Assembly: GCA_028284605.1 (NCBI GenBank) | Contig: JANQRL010000031.1 | Span: 62,001-126,000, forward strand | Length of the DNA stretch: 64,000 nt | Source: Paracoccaceae bacterium | Lineage (GTDB): Bacteria > Pseudomonadota > Alphaproteobacteria > Rhodobacterales > Rhodobacteraceae | Direction of reading: 5' to 3' | In this document: piece after piece, positions 27,949 to 38,746 of the stretch | How the letters are laid out: every line of letters starts with the position of its first letter | How positions within the stretch are numbered: position 1 is the first letter of the stretch | The notes under the pieces: model-generated | The model's database searches: none | What the model was told of the DNA's origin: nothing | What the model saw: only the letters and a program-made list of their open reading frames with translations | Program-made: the position numbers and the translations under genes

Positions 27949-28552
27949 AGACGCCCTCGATCAGCCGGGTGAGGGCGACGGCGCGGTGGCTGATCCGGTT
28001 CTTCTCCGCCGGCGCCATCTCTCCGAGGGTGACGTTACGGCCGTCAGGCTGGAAGATCGGATCGTAGCCATGCCCCTCCTCGCCCCGCATCGGCCAGACA
28101 ATCCGGCCCGTCACCGATCCCTCGAACACCTCGTCATGACCGTCCGGCCAGGCCAGCACCAGCGTCGCGCGGAACCGGGCGCGGCGCGGTTCGGGGGCTT
28201 TGGCGGCCTCCAGTGCCTGCCAGGTCCGGGTCATGGCGATCCGAAAGTCCCGGCCCTGCCCGGTCTCGGCCCAATCCGCGGTGCGCACGCCCGGCGCACC
28301 GCCCAAAGCGTCGATCTCGATCCCGCTATCGTCGGCCAGCGCCGGAAATCCCGTGGCCGCCACGGCGGCCCGCGCCTTGATCCGGGCATTGCCGAGAAAA
28401 CTGTCCTCGGTCTCCTCGGGCTCCGGCAGGTTCAGTTCCGCGCTGGAGGTCAGGGCCACATCGTAAGGGCCGAGAAGCGCGGCGATCTCCGCGAGCTTGC
28501 CCGGGTTGTGTGTCGCCACGACAAGCCGCCGCTCCGTGAAGCGCCGCGTCAC
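27941..28552 (-). CDS. rdgB: RdgB/HAM1 family non-canonical purine NTP pyrophosphatase
   Basis: Hydrolyses ITP/XTP/dITP to keep deaminated purines out of nucleic acids. The 203-residue protein has THNPGK at residues 14-19 and the catalytic [17 protein letters not shown] block, then HGYDPIFQP and SHRAVAL, all canonical. The GTG start at 28552 overlaps the rph stop as GTGA; a longer in-frame extension would run through rph and is rejected. Middle gene of rph-rdgB-hemW. Confidence 0.95.
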   Translation of the reverse strand: MTRRFTERRLVVATHNPGKLAEIAALLGPYDVALTSSAELNLPEPEETEDSFLGNARIKARAAVAATGFPALADDSGIEIDALGGAPGVRTADWAETGQGRDFRIAMTRTWQALEAAKAPEPRRARFRATLVLAWPDGHDEVFEGSVTGRIVWPMRGEEGHGYDPIFQPDGRNVTLGEMAPAEKNRISHRAVALTRLIEGVFG

Positions 28553-29259
28553 CGGCAGGCGCCGATCTGGAGCGCCGAAAGCTCCGCGACACCCTTCCCG
28601 GCTAGGGACAGCAGTTCCAGCATCTGCGCCTGCGAAAAGGTCGACCCCTCCGCGGACATCTGCACCTCTATCAACTGCTCCCCGGCCATCACGAAATTGC
28701 CATCTGCCCCGGCCTCGCTGTCTTCGGGATAGTCGAGGTCGAGCACCGACTGCCCGCCATAGATGCCGCAACTGACTGCCGCCACCGGCGCGCCGAGCGG
28801 GTCGGCGGTCACCTCGCCGGCCGCCATCAGCTTGTCCACCGCCAGACGCAGTGCGACCCAGCCTCCGGTGATCGCCGCGCAGCGGGTCCCGCCATCGGCC
28901 TGGATCACATCGCAATCGACGGTGATCTGCCGTTCGCCCAGCGCCACCCGATCCACGCCTGCCCGCAGGCTGCGACCAATAAGCCTTTGAATTTCAACAG
29001 TTCTTCCACCCTGCTTGCCTGCCGATGCTTCGCGCCGCATCCGCGTCGAAGTGGATCGCGGCAGCATCCCGTACTCCGCCGTCACCCAGCCGAGCCCGCT
29101 GCCCTTCAGAAACGGTGGCACCCGCGCCTCCAGACTCGCGGTGCAAAGCACATGGGTGTCGCCCATCCGAATGAGGCAGCTGCCCTCGGCATGTTTCGTC
29201 ACATCCGTTTCGATGGACACGGGACGCAAGTCGTCGCTTTGACGGCCGGAGGGGCGCAT
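28549..29259 (-). CDS. rph: Ribonuclease PH
   Basis: Phosphorolytic 3'-5' exoribonuclease that trims tRNA 3' ends. The 236-residue protein begins [14 protein letters not shown] and has the [15 protein letters not shown] strand, [11 protein letters not shown], the [10 protein letters not shown] helix and the [13 protein letters not shown] phosphate-binding block, so it is full length. ATG at 29259 is chosen because it matches the family start. First gene of the minus-strand unit, divergent from hrcA across 114 bp. Confidence 0.96.
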   Translation of the reverse strand: MRPSGRQSDDLRPVSIETDVTKHAEGSCLIRMGDTHVLCTASLEARVPPFLKGSGLGWVTAEYGMLPRSTSTRMRREASAGKQGGRTVEIQRLIGRSLRAGVDRVALGERQITVDCDVIQADGGTRCAAITGGWVALRLAVDKLMAAGEVTADPLGAPVAAVSCGIYGGQSVLDLDYPEDSEAGADGNFVMAGEQLIEVQMSAEGSTFSQAQMLELLSLAGKGVAELSALQIGACR

Positions 29260-29373
29260 GGCTCTGTTCCTTCGTGGTGACGGCGCCGGGATACGCAAGC
29301 CGTCCCCGGAAGCCAAGCCCGATTGACGCGCGCCCGCCCGGCGCTTTAATGACCCCCGTCCAGGGACCCGGAG

Positions 29374-30438
29374 ATGACCGAGCAGACGCCCCACCTCGAC
29401 GAGATGAACGAGCGCTCCCGCGAGGTCTTCCGCCGTGTCGTCGAATGCTATCTGGAGAGCGGGGCACCGGTGGGATCGCGCAGCCTGACTCGCACGATGT
29501 CCGAGAAGGTGAGCGCTGCGACGATCCGCAACGTGATGCAGGACCTCGAATATCTCGGCCTTCTCGGCAGTCCCCATGTCAGCGCCGGCCGGGTTCCGAC
29601 CCAGCTTGGGCTGAGGCTCTTCGTCGATGGCCTTCTCGAGGTCGGCGATCTTGACGGTGAGGATCGCGCCCGGATCGACGAAACACTCGGGGCCAATGCG
29701 GCCGACATGCCCTCGCTCCTCGACCGGATCGGCTCCGCGCTGTCTGGGGTGACCCACGGCGCCAGCCTCGTCCTGACACCCAAGCACGAAGCAGCGATCA
29801 AACATGTCGAGTTCGTCTCCCTCGCCCCCGACCGCGCCCTCGTCGTCCTGGTCTTCACAGATGGGCACGTGGAAAACCGCCTCTTCACCCCGCCACCCGG
29901 CCAGACGCCGTCCTCGATGCGCGAGGCGGCCAACTTCCTGAGCGCCTTGGCCGAGGGCCGCGCCCTTTCGGAGCTTTCCGCGATCATCGGTCAGGAGATT
30001 GCGGCGCGGCGGCAGGAGATCGATGGCCTCGCCGCCCAGCTTGTCGAAAGCGGCCTCGCTGTCTGGGAGGATCGCGGCACCGACAGCGAACGCCTGATCG
30101 TCCGCGGCCGCGGCAACCTCCTTGAAGAGGGCCAGAACGACGCTGATCTCGACCGCATCCGTAGCCTCTTCGACGACCTCGAACGCAAGCGCGACATCGC
30201 CCGGTTTCTCGAACTCACCGAGGCCGGCGACGGGGTGCGCATTTTCATCGGCTCCGAGAACGCGCTTTTTTCACTTTCGGGTTCCTCTCTGGTTGTGAGT
30301 CCTTATATGAACGCGGACCGGAAGATCGTCGGCGCCGTGGGCGTCATCGGTCCGACGCGGCTCAATTACGGACGGATCGTCCCGATAGTGGATTACACCG
30401 CGCAACTCGTGGGCAAGGTGCTCGCGGATCGCGCCTGA
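29374..30438 (+). CDS. hrcA: Heat-inducible transcription repressor HrcA
   Basis: Winged-helix repressor of class I heat-shock operons, acting at CIRCE elements. The 354-residue protein has the N-terminal DNA-binding block ([22 protein letters not shown]) and the GLRLFVDGL and [39 protein letters not shown]-type C-terminal core. I see no CIRCE (TTAGCACTC-N9-GAGTGCTAA) in the 114-bp region before it, so autoregulation is not evident here. grpE follows 11 bp later. Confidence 0.95.
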   Translation: MTEQTPHLDEMNERSREVFRRVVECYLESGAPVGSRSLTRTMSEKVSAATIRNVMQDLEYLGLLGSPHVSAGRVPTQLGLRLFVDGLLEVGDLDGEDRARIDETLGANAADMPSLLDRIGSALSGVTHGASLVLTPKHEAAIKHVEFVSLAPDRALVVLVFTDGHVENRLFTPPPGQTPSSMREAANFLSALAEGRALSELSAIIGQEIAARRQEIDGLAAQLVESGLAVWEDRGTDSERLIVRGRGNLLEEGQNDADLDRIRSLFDDLERKRDIARFLELTEAGDGVRIFIGSENALFSLSGSSLVVSPYMNADRKIVGAVGVIGPTRLNYGRIVPIVDYTAQLVGKVLADRA

Positions 30439-30449
30439 AGGACACGAAG

Positions 30450-31049
30450 ATGTCGAAGCCCAAAACCGACGAAGAGTTCATGGAAGAGATCGCCGCCGAG
30501 CTGCGCGGCGATGTCGAGCCCGAAGATGCGGTGGTCGAGGCGCGCGAGGACGACGCTTCCGAACCGCTGGCTGAGGCGCCGGGCGATCTGGAGGCAATTC
30601 TGGCCGAGCGGGACAAGTATCGTGACAAGTTCGTGCGCGCCCTGGCCGATGCGGAAAACACCCGCAAACGGGCCGACCGCGATCGGCGCGAGGCGGAGCA
30701 ATATGGCGGTTCGCGCCTCGCCCGCGACATGCTCCCGGTCTACGACGCGCTGCAACGGGCCCTCGATATGGCGAGCGAGGCCGACAAGGAGGCGTCTGCG
30801 GCGCTGCTGGAGGGTGTGGAGTTGACCATGCGGGAGCTGCTGAACGTCTTCAAGAAGCACGGAATCGAGCCTGTTGCACCGGAAGTCGGTGAGAAGTTCG
30901 ATCCGCAGCGCCATCAGGCGATGTTCGAGGCGCCGGTGCCCGGCACTCAGGCGGGCGATATCATTCAGGTCGCGGCGACCGGGTTCCTGCTCCATGACCG
31001 ACTCCTGCGCCCGGCCCAGGTCGGGGTGAGTTCGACCCCCGCCTCCTAG
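30450..31049 (+). CDS. grpE: Nucleotide exchange factor GrpE
   Basis: Releases ADP from DnaK in the Hsp70 cycle. The 199-residue protein has an acidic disordered N terminus (about residues 1-45), a long coiled-coil helix (residues 50-90, [21 protein letters not shown]) and the C-terminal beta-domain with [21 protein letters not shown] precedes the ATG. Cotranscribed with hrcA; its TAG interlocks with the mutS stop in a CTAG. Confidence 0.96.
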   Translation: MSKPKTDEEFMEEIAAELRGDVEPEDAVVEAREDDASEPLAEAPGDLEAILAERDKYRDKFVRALADAENTRKRADRDRREAEQYGGSRLARDMLPVYDALQRALDMASEADKEASAALLEGVELTMRELLNVFKKHGIEPVAPEVGEKFDPQRHQAMFEAPVPGTQAGDIIQVAATGFLLHDRLLRPAQVGVSSTPAS

Positions 31050-33670
31050 TCCAAAGCCGCCTTCAGTTCGTAGATCAGCGCCAATGCGTCCTTGGGCGTG
31101 AGTTCGTCCGGCAGGACATCCTTCAGCCGTTTTTCGATCTCCGAGTCCCCTTTGGCGGGCATGGGGACTGCTGACGCGGTCGAAAAGAGCGGCAGATCGT
31201 CGATCAGCGCCGCCTGCTTGCCGCCCTCCCGTTCGCCCTTCTCAAGCGCATCCAGCACAACCCGCGCCCGATCCACGACCGCTGGCGGCAGGCCTGCGAG
31301 CCGCGCGACCTGCACCCCATAGCTCCGGTCCGCAGTCCCCGGCCGCACTTCGTGGAGGAACACGACCTCACCATCCCATTCCTTCACCGCAACGGTCGCG
31401 TTCTCGACCCCGGCGAGTTTGCCGGCCAGCGCCGCAAGCTCATGATAATGCGTGGCAAAAAGCGCCCGGCAGCGGTTCACCTCATGGAGATGTTCCAGTG
31501 TTGCCCAGGCGATGGAAAGCCCGTCATAGGTCGCCGTGCCACGCCCGATCTCGTCGAGAATCACCAGCGCCCGGTCGTCCGCCTGGTTCAGGATCGCCGC
31601 CGTCTCGACCATCTCGACCATGAAGGTGGAGCGGCCCCGGGCGAGATCGTCCGACGCCCCGACCCGGCTGAAGACCTGGCTGACGAGCCCGATCCGTGCC
31701 GTCCGGGCGGGTACGAAACTGCCCATCTGAGCCAGGATGGCAATCAGCGCGTTCTGACGCAGATAGGTGGACTTGCCGGCCATGTTCGGCCCGGTCAGCA
31801 GGTGGATCGGTGCCGCCGTCAGATGACAATCATTGGCGATGAACGGCGCGCCCTCGGCTTTGAGCGCCTGTTCCACGACTGGATGCCGTCCGCCCTCGAT
31901 TGCGAACACACGACTTTCGTCGAGATGCGGGGCGGTCCAGTCGAGATCGGCGGCCAGATCGGCAAGGGCGGCGGCGAGATCGATCTCCGCCAGCGCCCGG
32001 GCCAATGCCGCCAGCCGGTCGGCCTTGTCCAGAATGGCCTGTTTCAGGCTGGAATAGAGCCGTTTCTCGATCTCGAGTGCCTGTGCCCCGGCGCTGAGGA
32101 TCCGGCTTTCCAGCTCGCTCAGCTCGACGGTTGTGAATCGCAGCTGGTTCGCCGTCGTCTGCCGATGCCGGAACGTGTCGGCGCGGTCGAACATCGTCTG
32201 GCCATGGGTGGCCGTGACCTCGATGAAGTAGCCCAGCACATTGTTGTGCTTCACCTTCAGGCTCTGAATCCCGGTCTCCTCGGCATAGCGCTTCTGGAGC
32301 CCGGCGATCACCCCGCGCCCCTCGTCCCGCAGGGTTCGCGCTTCGTCGAGTTCGGTGTCATAGCCGGCGGCGATGAACCCGCCATCCCGCGTCAGGAGCG
32401 GTGGTTCCGTAACGAGGGCTCGGTCGAGCAGATCGAGAAGCGCCTCCTGACCGGTCAGGTCCCTTGCCGCGTCCGAGAGGTGCGAAGGCAGGTCCGCCCC
32501 GTCGAGCCGCCCCGAAAGATCGGCTGCCGCTGCAAATGCGGCCCGGATCGCGCCCATGTCGCGGGGTCCGCCCCGATCGAGCCCGAGCCGAGACAGGGCC
32601 CGGTCGATATCCGCCACGCCACGCAGGTCCTCGCGGACGGCCATCTCCAGATCGCGGGCGCCGACAAATGCCGCCACACCGTCCTGCCGGGCGAGGATGG
32701 TCGCAAGATCGCGCGACGGCGCCGCGAGCCGTCTTTCCAACAGCCGCGCCCCACCGGCGGTGACGGTTCGGTCGATTGCGGCGAGGAGCGACCCGCGTCG
32801 TCCGCCCGTCTGCGCCTGGGTCAGCTCGAGGGACCGCCGCGTCGCCGCATCGATCTGCATCGCGCCGTCGGCCCGCTCTGGTGAAGGCGGGCGCAACAGC
32901 GGCAGCCGCCCTTTCTGGGTCAGATCGAGGTAGTCGACCAAGGCTGCCATGGCCGCGATTTCCGGCCGTCCGAACTGGCCGAACCCGTCGAGCGAGGCGA
33001 CGTCGTACTGCTCCAAGAGCCGCCGTTCGCCGGCGGTGGAGTCAAACGCCGCCCCGGGCAACACCGTCACCGCCGCGCCAAGATCAGACACTGTTCCAGC
33101 GAAACTCGCCTCCGACGCCTCCGCCAGCAGTACCTCCCTTGGAGTCAGCCGGGCAAGCTCCGGCCCGAGCCGCACCGGCGCGCAGGGCATCACCGCGAAG
33201 GCCCCGGTGGAGATATCGGCCCAGGCGAGCGCCCCTTCGCCCCGGATCTCGGCGAAGGCGGCGAGGAAATTGTGCCGCCGCGCGTCGAGCAGCGCATCCT
33301 CGGTCAGCGTCCCGGGCGTCACCAGCCGGACGACCTCCCGCCGCACCACCGCCTTGGAGCCGCGCTTCTTCGCCTCCGCCGGGTCCTCCATCTGCTCGCA
33401 GACCGCGACGCGGAACCCTTTGCGGATCAGCGTCAGCAGATAGCCCTCGGCGGCATGGACCGGGACGCCGCACATCGGGATATCCTCGCCCAGATGCTTG
33501 CCGCGTTTGGTCAGCGCGATGTCGAGCGCCTCGGCCGCCAGCACAGCGTCGTCGAAAAAGAGTTCGTAGAAATCGCCCATCCGGTAGAACAGGAGCGCAT
33601 CCGGATGCCCCGCCTTGATCTCCAGATACTGGGCCATCATCGGCGTGACGGCCTGTGCATTCGCGTTCAT
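31046..33670 (-). CDS. mutS: DNA mismatch repair protein MutS
   Basis: Mismatch-recognition ATPase of 874 residues. The mismatch-wedging motif is GDFYELF at 32-38, with Phe34 and Glu36. The core clamp and lever domains follow, then the ABC-type ATPase with Walker [10 protein letters not shown] at 627-635, the STFMVEM signature and [12 protein letters not shown] Walker B. The C terminus ([21 protein letters not shown]) is the family's oligomerisation segment, so the protein is complete. Convergent with grpE. Confidence 0.97.
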   Translation of the reverse strand: MNANAQAVTPMMAQYLEIKAGHPDALLFYRMGDFYELFFDDAVLAAEALDIALTKRGKHLGEDIPMCGVPVHAAEGYLLTLIRKGFRVAVCEQMEDPAEAKKRGSKAVVRREVVRLVTPGTLTEDALLDARRHNFLAAFAEIRGEGALAWADISTGAFAVMPCAPVRLGPELARLTPREVLLAEASEASFAGTVSDLGAAVTVLPGAAFDSTAGERRLLEQYDVASLDGFGQFGRPEIAAMAALVDYLDLTQKGRLPLLRPPSPERADGAMQIDAATRRSLELTQAQTGGRRGSLLAAIDRTVTAGGARLLERRLAAPSRDLATILARQDGVAAFVGARDLEMAVREDLRGVADIDRALSRLGLDRGGPRDMGAIRAAFAAAADLSGRLDGADLPSHLSDAARDLTGQEALLDLLDRALVTEPPLLTRDGGFIAAGYDTELDEARTLRDEGRGVIAGLQKRYAEETGIQSLKVKHNNVLGYFIEVTATHGQTMFDRADTFRHRQTTANQLRFTTVELSELESRILSAGAQALEIEKRLYSSLKQAILDKADRLAALARALAEIDLAAALADLAADLDWTAPHLDESRVFAIEGGRHPVVEQALKAEGAPFIANDCHLTAAPIHLLTGPNMAGKSTYLRQNALIAILAQMGSFVPARTARIGLVSQVFSRVGASDDLARGRSTFMVEMVETAAILNQADDRALVILDEIGRGTATYDGLSIAWATLEHLHEVNRCRALFATHYHELAALAGKLAGVENATVAVKEWDGEVVFLHEVRPGTADRSYGVQVARLAGLPPAVVDRARVVLDALEKGEREGGKQAALIDDLPLFSTASAVPMPAKGDSEIEKRLKDVLPDELTPKDALALIYELKAALD

Positions 33671-33785
33671 TGCGCCCCCCGGCTTTCACGAATCCTACTG
33701 AAGCCACCGGCGGGGTGGAAGGCGAAAGGCGGCTGGACCGCGGCGCGGATATGGTCAGACTGGCGCGGCACAGCGGGAGGGGACG

Positions 33786-34649
33786 ATGACGATCTGGAAT
33801 CTCGGCTCGATCAATGCCGATTTTGTCTATTCCGTGCCGCATATCCCGGCCTCGGGAGAGACCCTGGCTTCGACGGGGCGCAAGCTCTTCCTCGGCGGAA
33901 AGGGCGCGAACATGTCTGTCGCGGCCGCGCGGGCCGGCGCCCATGTCCGGCATCTGGGTGCTGTGGGCGTGGACGGGCGCTGGGCGGTGGAGCGGCTCCT
34001 GGAATACGGTGTGGACACGCGCGGCATCGCCGAGATCGAGACCGAGACGGCTCAGGCGATCATTGCCGTGGATGCGAAGGGCGAGAACGCGATCATCCTG
34101 CATCCGGGCGCGAATGCGGCAATCCCCGAGGACAGGCTCGATATGCTGGTGGAGGCCGAACCCGGTGACAGCTTCGTCTTCCAGAACGAGACCAACCTTC
34201 AGGCCGACGGCGCGGCGGCGGCGCGGGCGCGGGGCCTTCGCGTGGTCTATGCGGCGGCGCCCTTCGACGCCGCGGCGGTGGCGGCGGTGCTGGACCAGCT
34301 CGACCTGCTGATCCTGAACGAGGTCGAGGCGGAGCAGCTCCGGCAGGCAACCGGCCAGGGGCCGGACGACCTGCCGGTCCGCGACGTCATCGTGACGCTG
34401 GGGGCGGAGGGGGCGACATGGTTCGGGCCGGACGGCCCGGCTCATGTCGCCGCGGTGAAGGTCACACCGGTCGACACGACCGGGGCGGGCGACACGTTCT
34501 CGGGCTATCTCCTGGCCGGGCTCGACCGGGGCATGCCGATGAAACAGGCCATGGGGCAGGCGATGCGCGCCGCCGCGCTGATGGTCACCCGGCACGGTAC
34601 GGCGGATGTGATCCCGGACCTCGCCGAGGTTCAGGCCTTCCGCCCCTAG
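33786..34649 (+). CDS. PfkB-family carbohydrate kinase (ribokinase-like)
   Basis: A 287-residue sugar kinase. The N-terminal [16 protein letters not shown] matches PfkB signature 1 and the C-terminal [17 protein letters not shown] is signature 2 with the catalytic Asp. Ribokinase is the nearest subfamily by its [22 protein letters not shown] start. No ribose transporter or regulator lies nearby (mutS and msrA flank it), so the sugar is undetermined. The stop forms a CTAG with msrA. Confidence 0.88.
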   Translation: MTIWNLGSINADFVYSVPHIPASGETLASTGRKLFLGGKGANMSVAAARAGAHVRHLGAVGVDGRWAVERLLEYGVDTRGIAEIETETAQAIIAVDAKGENAIILHPGANAAIPEDRLDMLVEAEPGDSFVFQNETNLQADGAAAARARGLRVVYAAAPFDAAAVAAVLDQLDLLILNEVEAEQLRQATGQGPDDLPVRDVIVTLGAEGATWFGPDGPAHVAAVKVTPVDTTGAGDTFSGYLLAGLDRGMPMKQAMGQAMRAAALMVTRHGTADVIPDLAEVQAFRP

Positions 34650-35302
34650 TTGATGAACGGCGCGTCGGAACCCCAGAGCTGTGCCACCCGCGCGTCGCGG
34701 CCACAGCCCTGACGGTAGAACCTGTAGGCTTCCGCCTGGCTTTTCGGCCCGCCCCGGGTCAGCACGATGGACCGGCCCTTGTAGTAATCCTGATGGTAGT
34801 CTTCGGCCTCGTAGAACGCCGAGGCTTGCAGGATCGGCGTGACGATGCGCTGGCCGAGCTCCGCCTGCGCAGCGGATTTGGCGGCCTCGGCGGCGCTCTG
34901 TTCCGCAGCGTTAGAGACGAAAATAGCGGTGCGGTAGCTGTCGCCCCGGTCGCAGAACTGCCCGCCGGCATCGGTCGGGTCGACGGAGCGGAAGAACAGA
35001 TCGAGGAGCTGGCGATAGCTGACCCGGTCGGCGTCATAGACGATCCGAACCGCCTCATAATGCCCGGTTCCGCCGCCGACGACCTGCCGGTAGGTCGGAT
35101 TCGATACGGTGCCGCCGGTATAGCCGGAGACCACTTCGGAGACGCCGCGCACCTTCTCGAAATCCGCCTCGACACACCAGAAACAGCCGCCCGCGACGAC
35201 CATCTCCTGGATGTCGCGCGCCTCGGCTTTCTTGGCCTCGAGCAGCCCGCCGATGGCGATGAGGAGGACAAGGAGCCCGGTCTTGAAGTTCTTGAAGGTC
35301 AT
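34646..35302 (-). CDS. msrA: Exported peptide-methionine (S)-S-oxide reductase MsrA
   Basis: Reduces methionine-S-sulfoxide in damaged proteins. The 218-residue product has the catalytic GGCFWC with Cys40 and Cys43, [10 protein letters not shown] and the SGYTGG motif. Residues 7-21 are strongly hydrophobic behind two lysines and are followed by a charged stretch, so the protein appears secreted or membrane anchored, whereas typical MsrA is cytosolic. ATG 35302 is preceded by AAAGGAG; an upstream in-frame ATG at 35350 lacks one. A C-terminal cysteine (RQGCGRD) may recycle the active site. Confidence 0.92.
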   Translation of the reverse strand: MTFKNFKTGLLVLLIAIGGLLEAKKAEARDIQEMVVAGGCFWCVEADFEKVRGVSEVVSGYTGGTVSNPTYRQVVGGGTGHYEAVRIVYDADRVSYRQLLDLFFRSVDPTDAGGQFCDRGDSYRTAIFVSNAAEQSAAEAAKSAAQAELGQRIVTPILQASAFYEAEDYHQDYYKGRSIVLTRGGPKSQAEAYRFYRQGCGRDARVAQLWGSDAPFIN

Positions 35303-35440
35303 GAAGCCACTCCTTTCCAGCGCAGATTGCGCCCGGGTCGGCTGCCGCACAATTCACCCGGTCGTGAGGTCACGGGGTCTTGAGCTATTGGAACAATTCG
35401 GCCCGCTGGGTAGCGTGGCGGTCGCTGGGGGAGGGATGGC

Positions 35441-36145
35441 ATGAAGATCGCGATGTGGAGCGGGCCGCGGAACCTGTCGACGGCGATGCTCTACGCCTTC
35501 GGCAACCGCGCCGATTTCACCGCTTGGGATGAGCCCTTCTACGCCGCCTATCTGGCCGAGAGCGGGGTCGACCATCCGATGCGGGCGGAGGTTCTGGCCG
35601 CCCATGAGACCGATCCCGTTGCCGTTGCGGCGCGGATTTCAGAGCCTAACCCGCCCGAAACGCCCCATCTCTACATGAAACACATGGCCTTCCACATGCT
35701 CGACGGCTTCCCCCTCGACTGGGCCGCCGATTGCGTGAACGTCCACCTGATCCGCCACCCGGCCCGGGTCGTGGCGAGCTATGCGGCGAAGCGCGAGAAC
35801 CCCACGCTCGACGATCTCGGCTTCCGCCAGCAGGTGGAGATCTACGAGCGGTTCCCGGGCCCGGTGATCGACAGCGCCGATATTCGCGCCGATCCGGAAG
35901 CCATGTTGCAGAAACTCTGCGCCGAGATCGGCCTCCCCTTCGAGCCGGCGATGCTGAGCTGGCCCGCCGGCCCGAAACCTTGGGACGGGGCCTGGGCGCC
36001 GCATTGGTATGGGGCGGTGCATCGGTCGTCGGGGTTCGCGGGGCCGGAAGGGGAGGTGCCGGAGCTTGGCGGGAGCGCCGCCGACCTCGCCGAGGAAGCG
36101 CTGCCTTACTTCAGAGAGCTTTCGGAGCGCCGTCTCAGCCTTTGA
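35441..36145 (+). CDS. Sulfotransferase-like protein
   Basis: A 234-residue cytosolic protein with the two PAPS-binding elements of sulfotransferases: a P-loop-like SGPRNLST near the N terminus (5'-phosphosulfate loop) and [12 protein letters not shown] (3'-phosphate binding) in the middle. Between them DEPFYAAYL could include the catalytic region. Acceptor substrate is not predictable. The 3' end overlaps convergent argG by 11 bp. Confidence 0.8.
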   Translation: MKIAMWSGPRNLSTAMLYAFGNRADFTAWDEPFYAAYLAESGVDHPMRAEVLAAHETDPVAVAARISEPNPPETPHLYMKHMAFHMLDGFPLDWAADCVNVHLIRHPARVVASYAAKRENPTLDDLGFRQQVEIYERFPGPVIDSADIRADPEAMLQKLCAEIGLPFEPAMLSWPAGPKPWDGAWAPHWYGAVHRSSGFAGPEGEVPELGGSAADLAEEALPYFRELSERRLSL

Positions 36146-37355
36146 GCCGCCTCTCCCGCGCCGCCAACAGCCGAAGACGCAGGGCGTTCAGGGTGATGAA
36201 GCCTTCGGCGTCCTTCTGATCATAGGCCCCGGCGTCGTCCTCGAAGGTCACATGGGCCTCGGAATAGAGCGAATGGTCGGACCGGCGGGCGATCACGCGG
36301 GCGGCGCCCTTGTAGAGCTTCAGCCGCACCGTGCCGGTGACATGGGCCTGGGAATGGTCGATGGCGGCCTGGAGCATCTCGCGCTCCGGCGAGAACCAGA
36401 AACCGTTATAGATCAGCTCTGCATAGCGCGGCATCAATTCGTCCTTCAGATGCGCCTGGCCGCGGTCGAGGGTGATCTGCTCGATGCCGCGATGGGCCTC
36501 CAGAAGGAGCGTGCCGCCCGGCGTCTCATAGATGCCCCGGGACTTCATGCCCACAAAGCGTCCCTCCACCAGGTCGAGCCGCCCAACGCCGTGGCGCCCT
36601 CCGATGTCGTTGAGGCGGGTCAGGAGAGTGGCGGGGGAGAGCGCCTCGCCATCGATGGACACCGCATCGCCCCGCTCGAAGCCGATCTCGATGATCTCCG
36701 GCTCATCCGGCGCGTCTTCGGGGTGGACCGTGCGCTGGTAGACGTAATCCGGCGCCTCCTCGGCGGGGTCTTCGAGGACTTTGCCTTCGGAGGAGGTGTG
36801 CAGCAGGTTGGCGTCCACCGAAAACGGCGCCTCGCCGCGCTTGTCCTTGGCAATCGGAATCTGGTGCTGCTCTGCGAAGGCGAGGAGCGCCGTCCGCGAG
36901 CCGAGGTCCCATTCCCGCCAGGGCGCGATCACCCGGATATCGGGGTTCAGGGCAGCCGCCGACAGCTCGAATCGCACCTGATCGTTGCCCTTGCCCGTCG
37001 CGCCATGGGCCACGGCGTCGGCGCCGGTTTCCTCGGCGATCTCGACAAGGCGCTTGGAGATCAGAGGCCGCGCAATGGAGGTGCCGAGGAGGTAGAGCCC
37101 CTCATAGACCGCGTTTGCGCGGAACATCGGGAAAACGAAGTCGCGCACGAACTCCTCGCGCAGGTCCTCGATATAGATGTCTTTCACGCCGAGCATTTCG
37201 GCCTTCTTGCGCGCCGGCTCCAGCTCCTCGCCCTGGCCGAGATCGGCGGTGAAGGTCACGACCTCGCAGCCATATTCGGTTTGCAGCCATTTCAGGATGA
37301 TCGAGGTGTCGAGCCCGCCGGAATAGGCCAGCACGACTTTCTTGGGGGCGGACAT
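36135..37355 (-). CDS. argG: Argininosuccinate synthase
   Basis: Joins citrulline and aspartate using ATP in arginine biosynthesis. The 406-residue protein has the N-type ATP pyrophosphatase loop AYSGGLDTS at residues 9-17, the [10 protein letters not shown] segment, [14 protein letters not shown] and the APWREWDL and YETPGG blocks, as in the alphaproteobacterial enzyme. It stands alone without other arg genes in view. Confidence 0.97.
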   Translation of the reverse strand: MSAPKKVVLAYSGGLDTSIILKWLQTEYGCEVVTFTADLGQGEELEPARKKAEMLGVKDIYIEDLREEFVRDFVFPMFRANAVYEGLYLLGTSIARPLISKRLVEIAEETGADAVAHGATGKGNDQVRFELSAAALNPDIRVIAPWREWDLGSRTALLAFAEQHQIPIAKDKRGEAPFSVDANLLHTSSEGKVLEDPAEEAPDYVYQRTVHPEDAPDEPEIIEIGFERGDAVSIDGEALSPATLLTRLNDIGGRHGVGRLDLVEGRFVGMKSRGIYETPGGTLLLEAHRGIEQITLDRGQAHLKDELMPRYAELIYNGFWFSPEREMLQAAIDHSQAHVTGTVRLKLYKGAARVIARRSDHSLYSEAHVTFEDDAGAYDQKDAEGFITLNALRLRLLAARERRLKG

Positions 37356-37480
37356 CGCGGGTGCTCCGATCTAAACCGGCGCGGGGGTAGCGGGTTTCGC
37401 GGACCGGAGCAAGCCGGGCCGCGTTGACCCCTCCCGGTTCGTGGATCAGAGTGCCGCTGATTTCCGAGGAGGTGGCCAAA

Positions 37481-38248
37481 ATGGGCTGGGAACTGGTGCG
37501 GCACGCGATCCGGATGGTGGTCTTCAACCTGTCCGACGCGCTCAAGGCCTCCATCGGTCCGTTCGTGATCGCGCTCTTGCTGGCCGGGATCGTCGTCGCG
37601 CTCGGCGGCGTGCCTATGGAGGTCTTGACCGGACAAGTTCCAGCCGATCAGCTTGCCTCCAGCGGCCCGGCCTCCCTGGGCATTATGGGGATCCTGCTGA
37701 TCCTTCTTTTCACCTTTGCCTGGGTCGCAGTGACCTGGCACAGGTTCATCCTGCTTGAGGAATACCCGGCGATGGTCCCGCCGATCGGCGGGCGGCCGAT
37801 CTGGCCCTATATCGGGCGATCCATCGTGCTGGCACTGATCCTGATGGCCATCATGATCCCAATTGGCCTCGTGGCCAGTCTCTTCGTGATGCCGTTCGTG
37901 TCGAGCGCACCGGTCGTCGCGGGGACCATCGCGGGGATCGTCCTCGGCACCCTGTTCACCTATTTCTGGCTGCGCTTCGCGCTCTGCCTGCCCGCCATCG
38001 CGATGGGGGAGGAGATGGGGATCGGTGAAGCCTGGGGCATTTCCGGCCGGGCGTCGGGCGGGATTTTCGGTGCGGCGCTGATCCTTCTTGTGCTGAACGG
38101 GCTTCTGACCCTCCCCTCGGGGCTCATCGGGACCAACCCCGTCACGGCGCTCTACGATATTGCCGTGACCTGGTTCGTCCTCATGGTTGGCATCAGCATG
38201 CTGACCACGCTCTACGGCCACCTCGTTCAGGGCCGCGATCTGGCATAG
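37481..38248 (+). CDS. Polytopic inner-membrane protein of unknown function
   Basis: A 255-residue protein with about six hydrophobic segments, roughly at residues 22-44, 67-88, 108-130, 133-155, 188-210 and 220-240. The N terminus before the first helix is amphipathic and the C terminus is short. I do not recognise the family. ATG 37481 has a strong GAGGAGG at 37466-37472, and an in-frame TTG 57 bp upstream is rejected. It overlaps the convergent Nudix gene by 22 bp. Confidence 0.75.
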   Translation: MGWELVRHAIRMVVFNLSDALKASIGPFVIALLLAGIVVALGGVPMEVLTGQVPADQLASSGPASLGIMGILLILLFTFAWVAVTWHRFILLEEYPAMVPPIGGRPIWPYIGRSIVLALILMAIMIPIGLVASLFVMPFVSSAPVVAGTIAGIVLGTLFTYFWLRFALCLPAIAMGEEMGIGEAWGISGRASGGIFGAALILLVLNGLLTLPSGLIGTNPVTALYDIAVTWFVLMVGISMLTTLYGHLVQGRDLA

Positions 38249-38676
38249 GCCAGGGCCGCGAAGGCCGCGTCGCCGGGATTGGCGAGCAGCGCCGGCGCCT
38301 CGGCGAGCGGCACCCAGACGGCGGTATGATCGTCCTCCGGCGGCGGGCCGATCTCGCGGGTCGGGGCGGCGACATAGACATGGGCGATCTTCTCGGCCCA
38401 GAGGTCGTATTCCGGCATATAGGCGAAGCGGCGAAACACTCCGAGCCGGCGCGGCGCCGCGATACGCCAGCCGGTTTCCTCATAGACCTCCCGATGCAGC
38501 GCCGGCAGCACATCCTCGCCCGGATCGATCCCGCCGCCGGGGAGCTGGAATTCGTGATGGATCCCGGCCTGATAGGTCAGGAGCACGTCCCGCCCCCGCA
38601 GCAAGAGCCCATAGACCCCGGGCCGCGGCGTGTAGCGCATACCCGGTCTGATCGCCTCGCCGTAGCGCCGGATCAC
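38227..38676 (-). CDS. Nudix hydrolase
   Basis: A 149-residue Nudix hydrolase with a complete Nudix box, from GGGIDPGED to REVYEETGW, that binds Mg2+ and cleaves a nucleoside diphosphate-linked substrate. It starts with VIRRYGEAIRPGMRYTPRPGVYG, a pattern common to this small family in Rhodobacteraceae. GTG 38676 is chosen because AAGAGGA precedes it; ATG 38748 would run through the hslO promoter. Substrate unknown. Confidence 0.85.
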   Translation of the reverse strand: MIRRYGEAIRPGMRYTPRPGVYGLLLRGRDVLLTYQAGIHHEFQLPGGGIDPGEDVLPALHREVYEETGWRIAAPRRLGVFRRFAYMPEYDLWAEKIAHVYVAAPTREIGPPPEDDHTAVWVPLAEAPALLANPGDAAFAALAYARSRP

Positions 38677-38679
38677 GCC

Positions 38680-38707
38680 CTTGGTCCTCTTCTTGCTGCA
38701 CCTATAT
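38680..38707 (+). promoter_or_regulatory. Candidate heat-shock (RpoH-type) promoter of hslO
   Basis: CTTG at 38680-38683, a 17-base spacer and CCTATAT at 38701-38707 match the alphaproteobacterial RpoH pattern CTTG-N17-CYTATNT exactly. The predicted transcript would start just upstream of the hslO ATG at 38747. The pattern also resembles the housekeeping consensus, so sigma specificity is inferred mainly from the chaperone downstream. Confidence 0.6.
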
Positions 38708-38746
38708 GGACGCGGTATGCCAACCCCCAGAGCGTTAGGAAACCCC

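Noticed and set aside
29260-29373. CIRCE element expected before hrcA-grpE
   Set aside because: No TTAGCACTC...GAGTGCTAA-like inverted repeat was found between rph and hrcA.
33084-34595. A 503-codon minus-strand frame across the mutS start and the PfkB kinase
   Set aside because: Its C-terminal half is an out-of-frame reading of mutS and its N-terminal half is antisense to the kinase; neither shows a domain.
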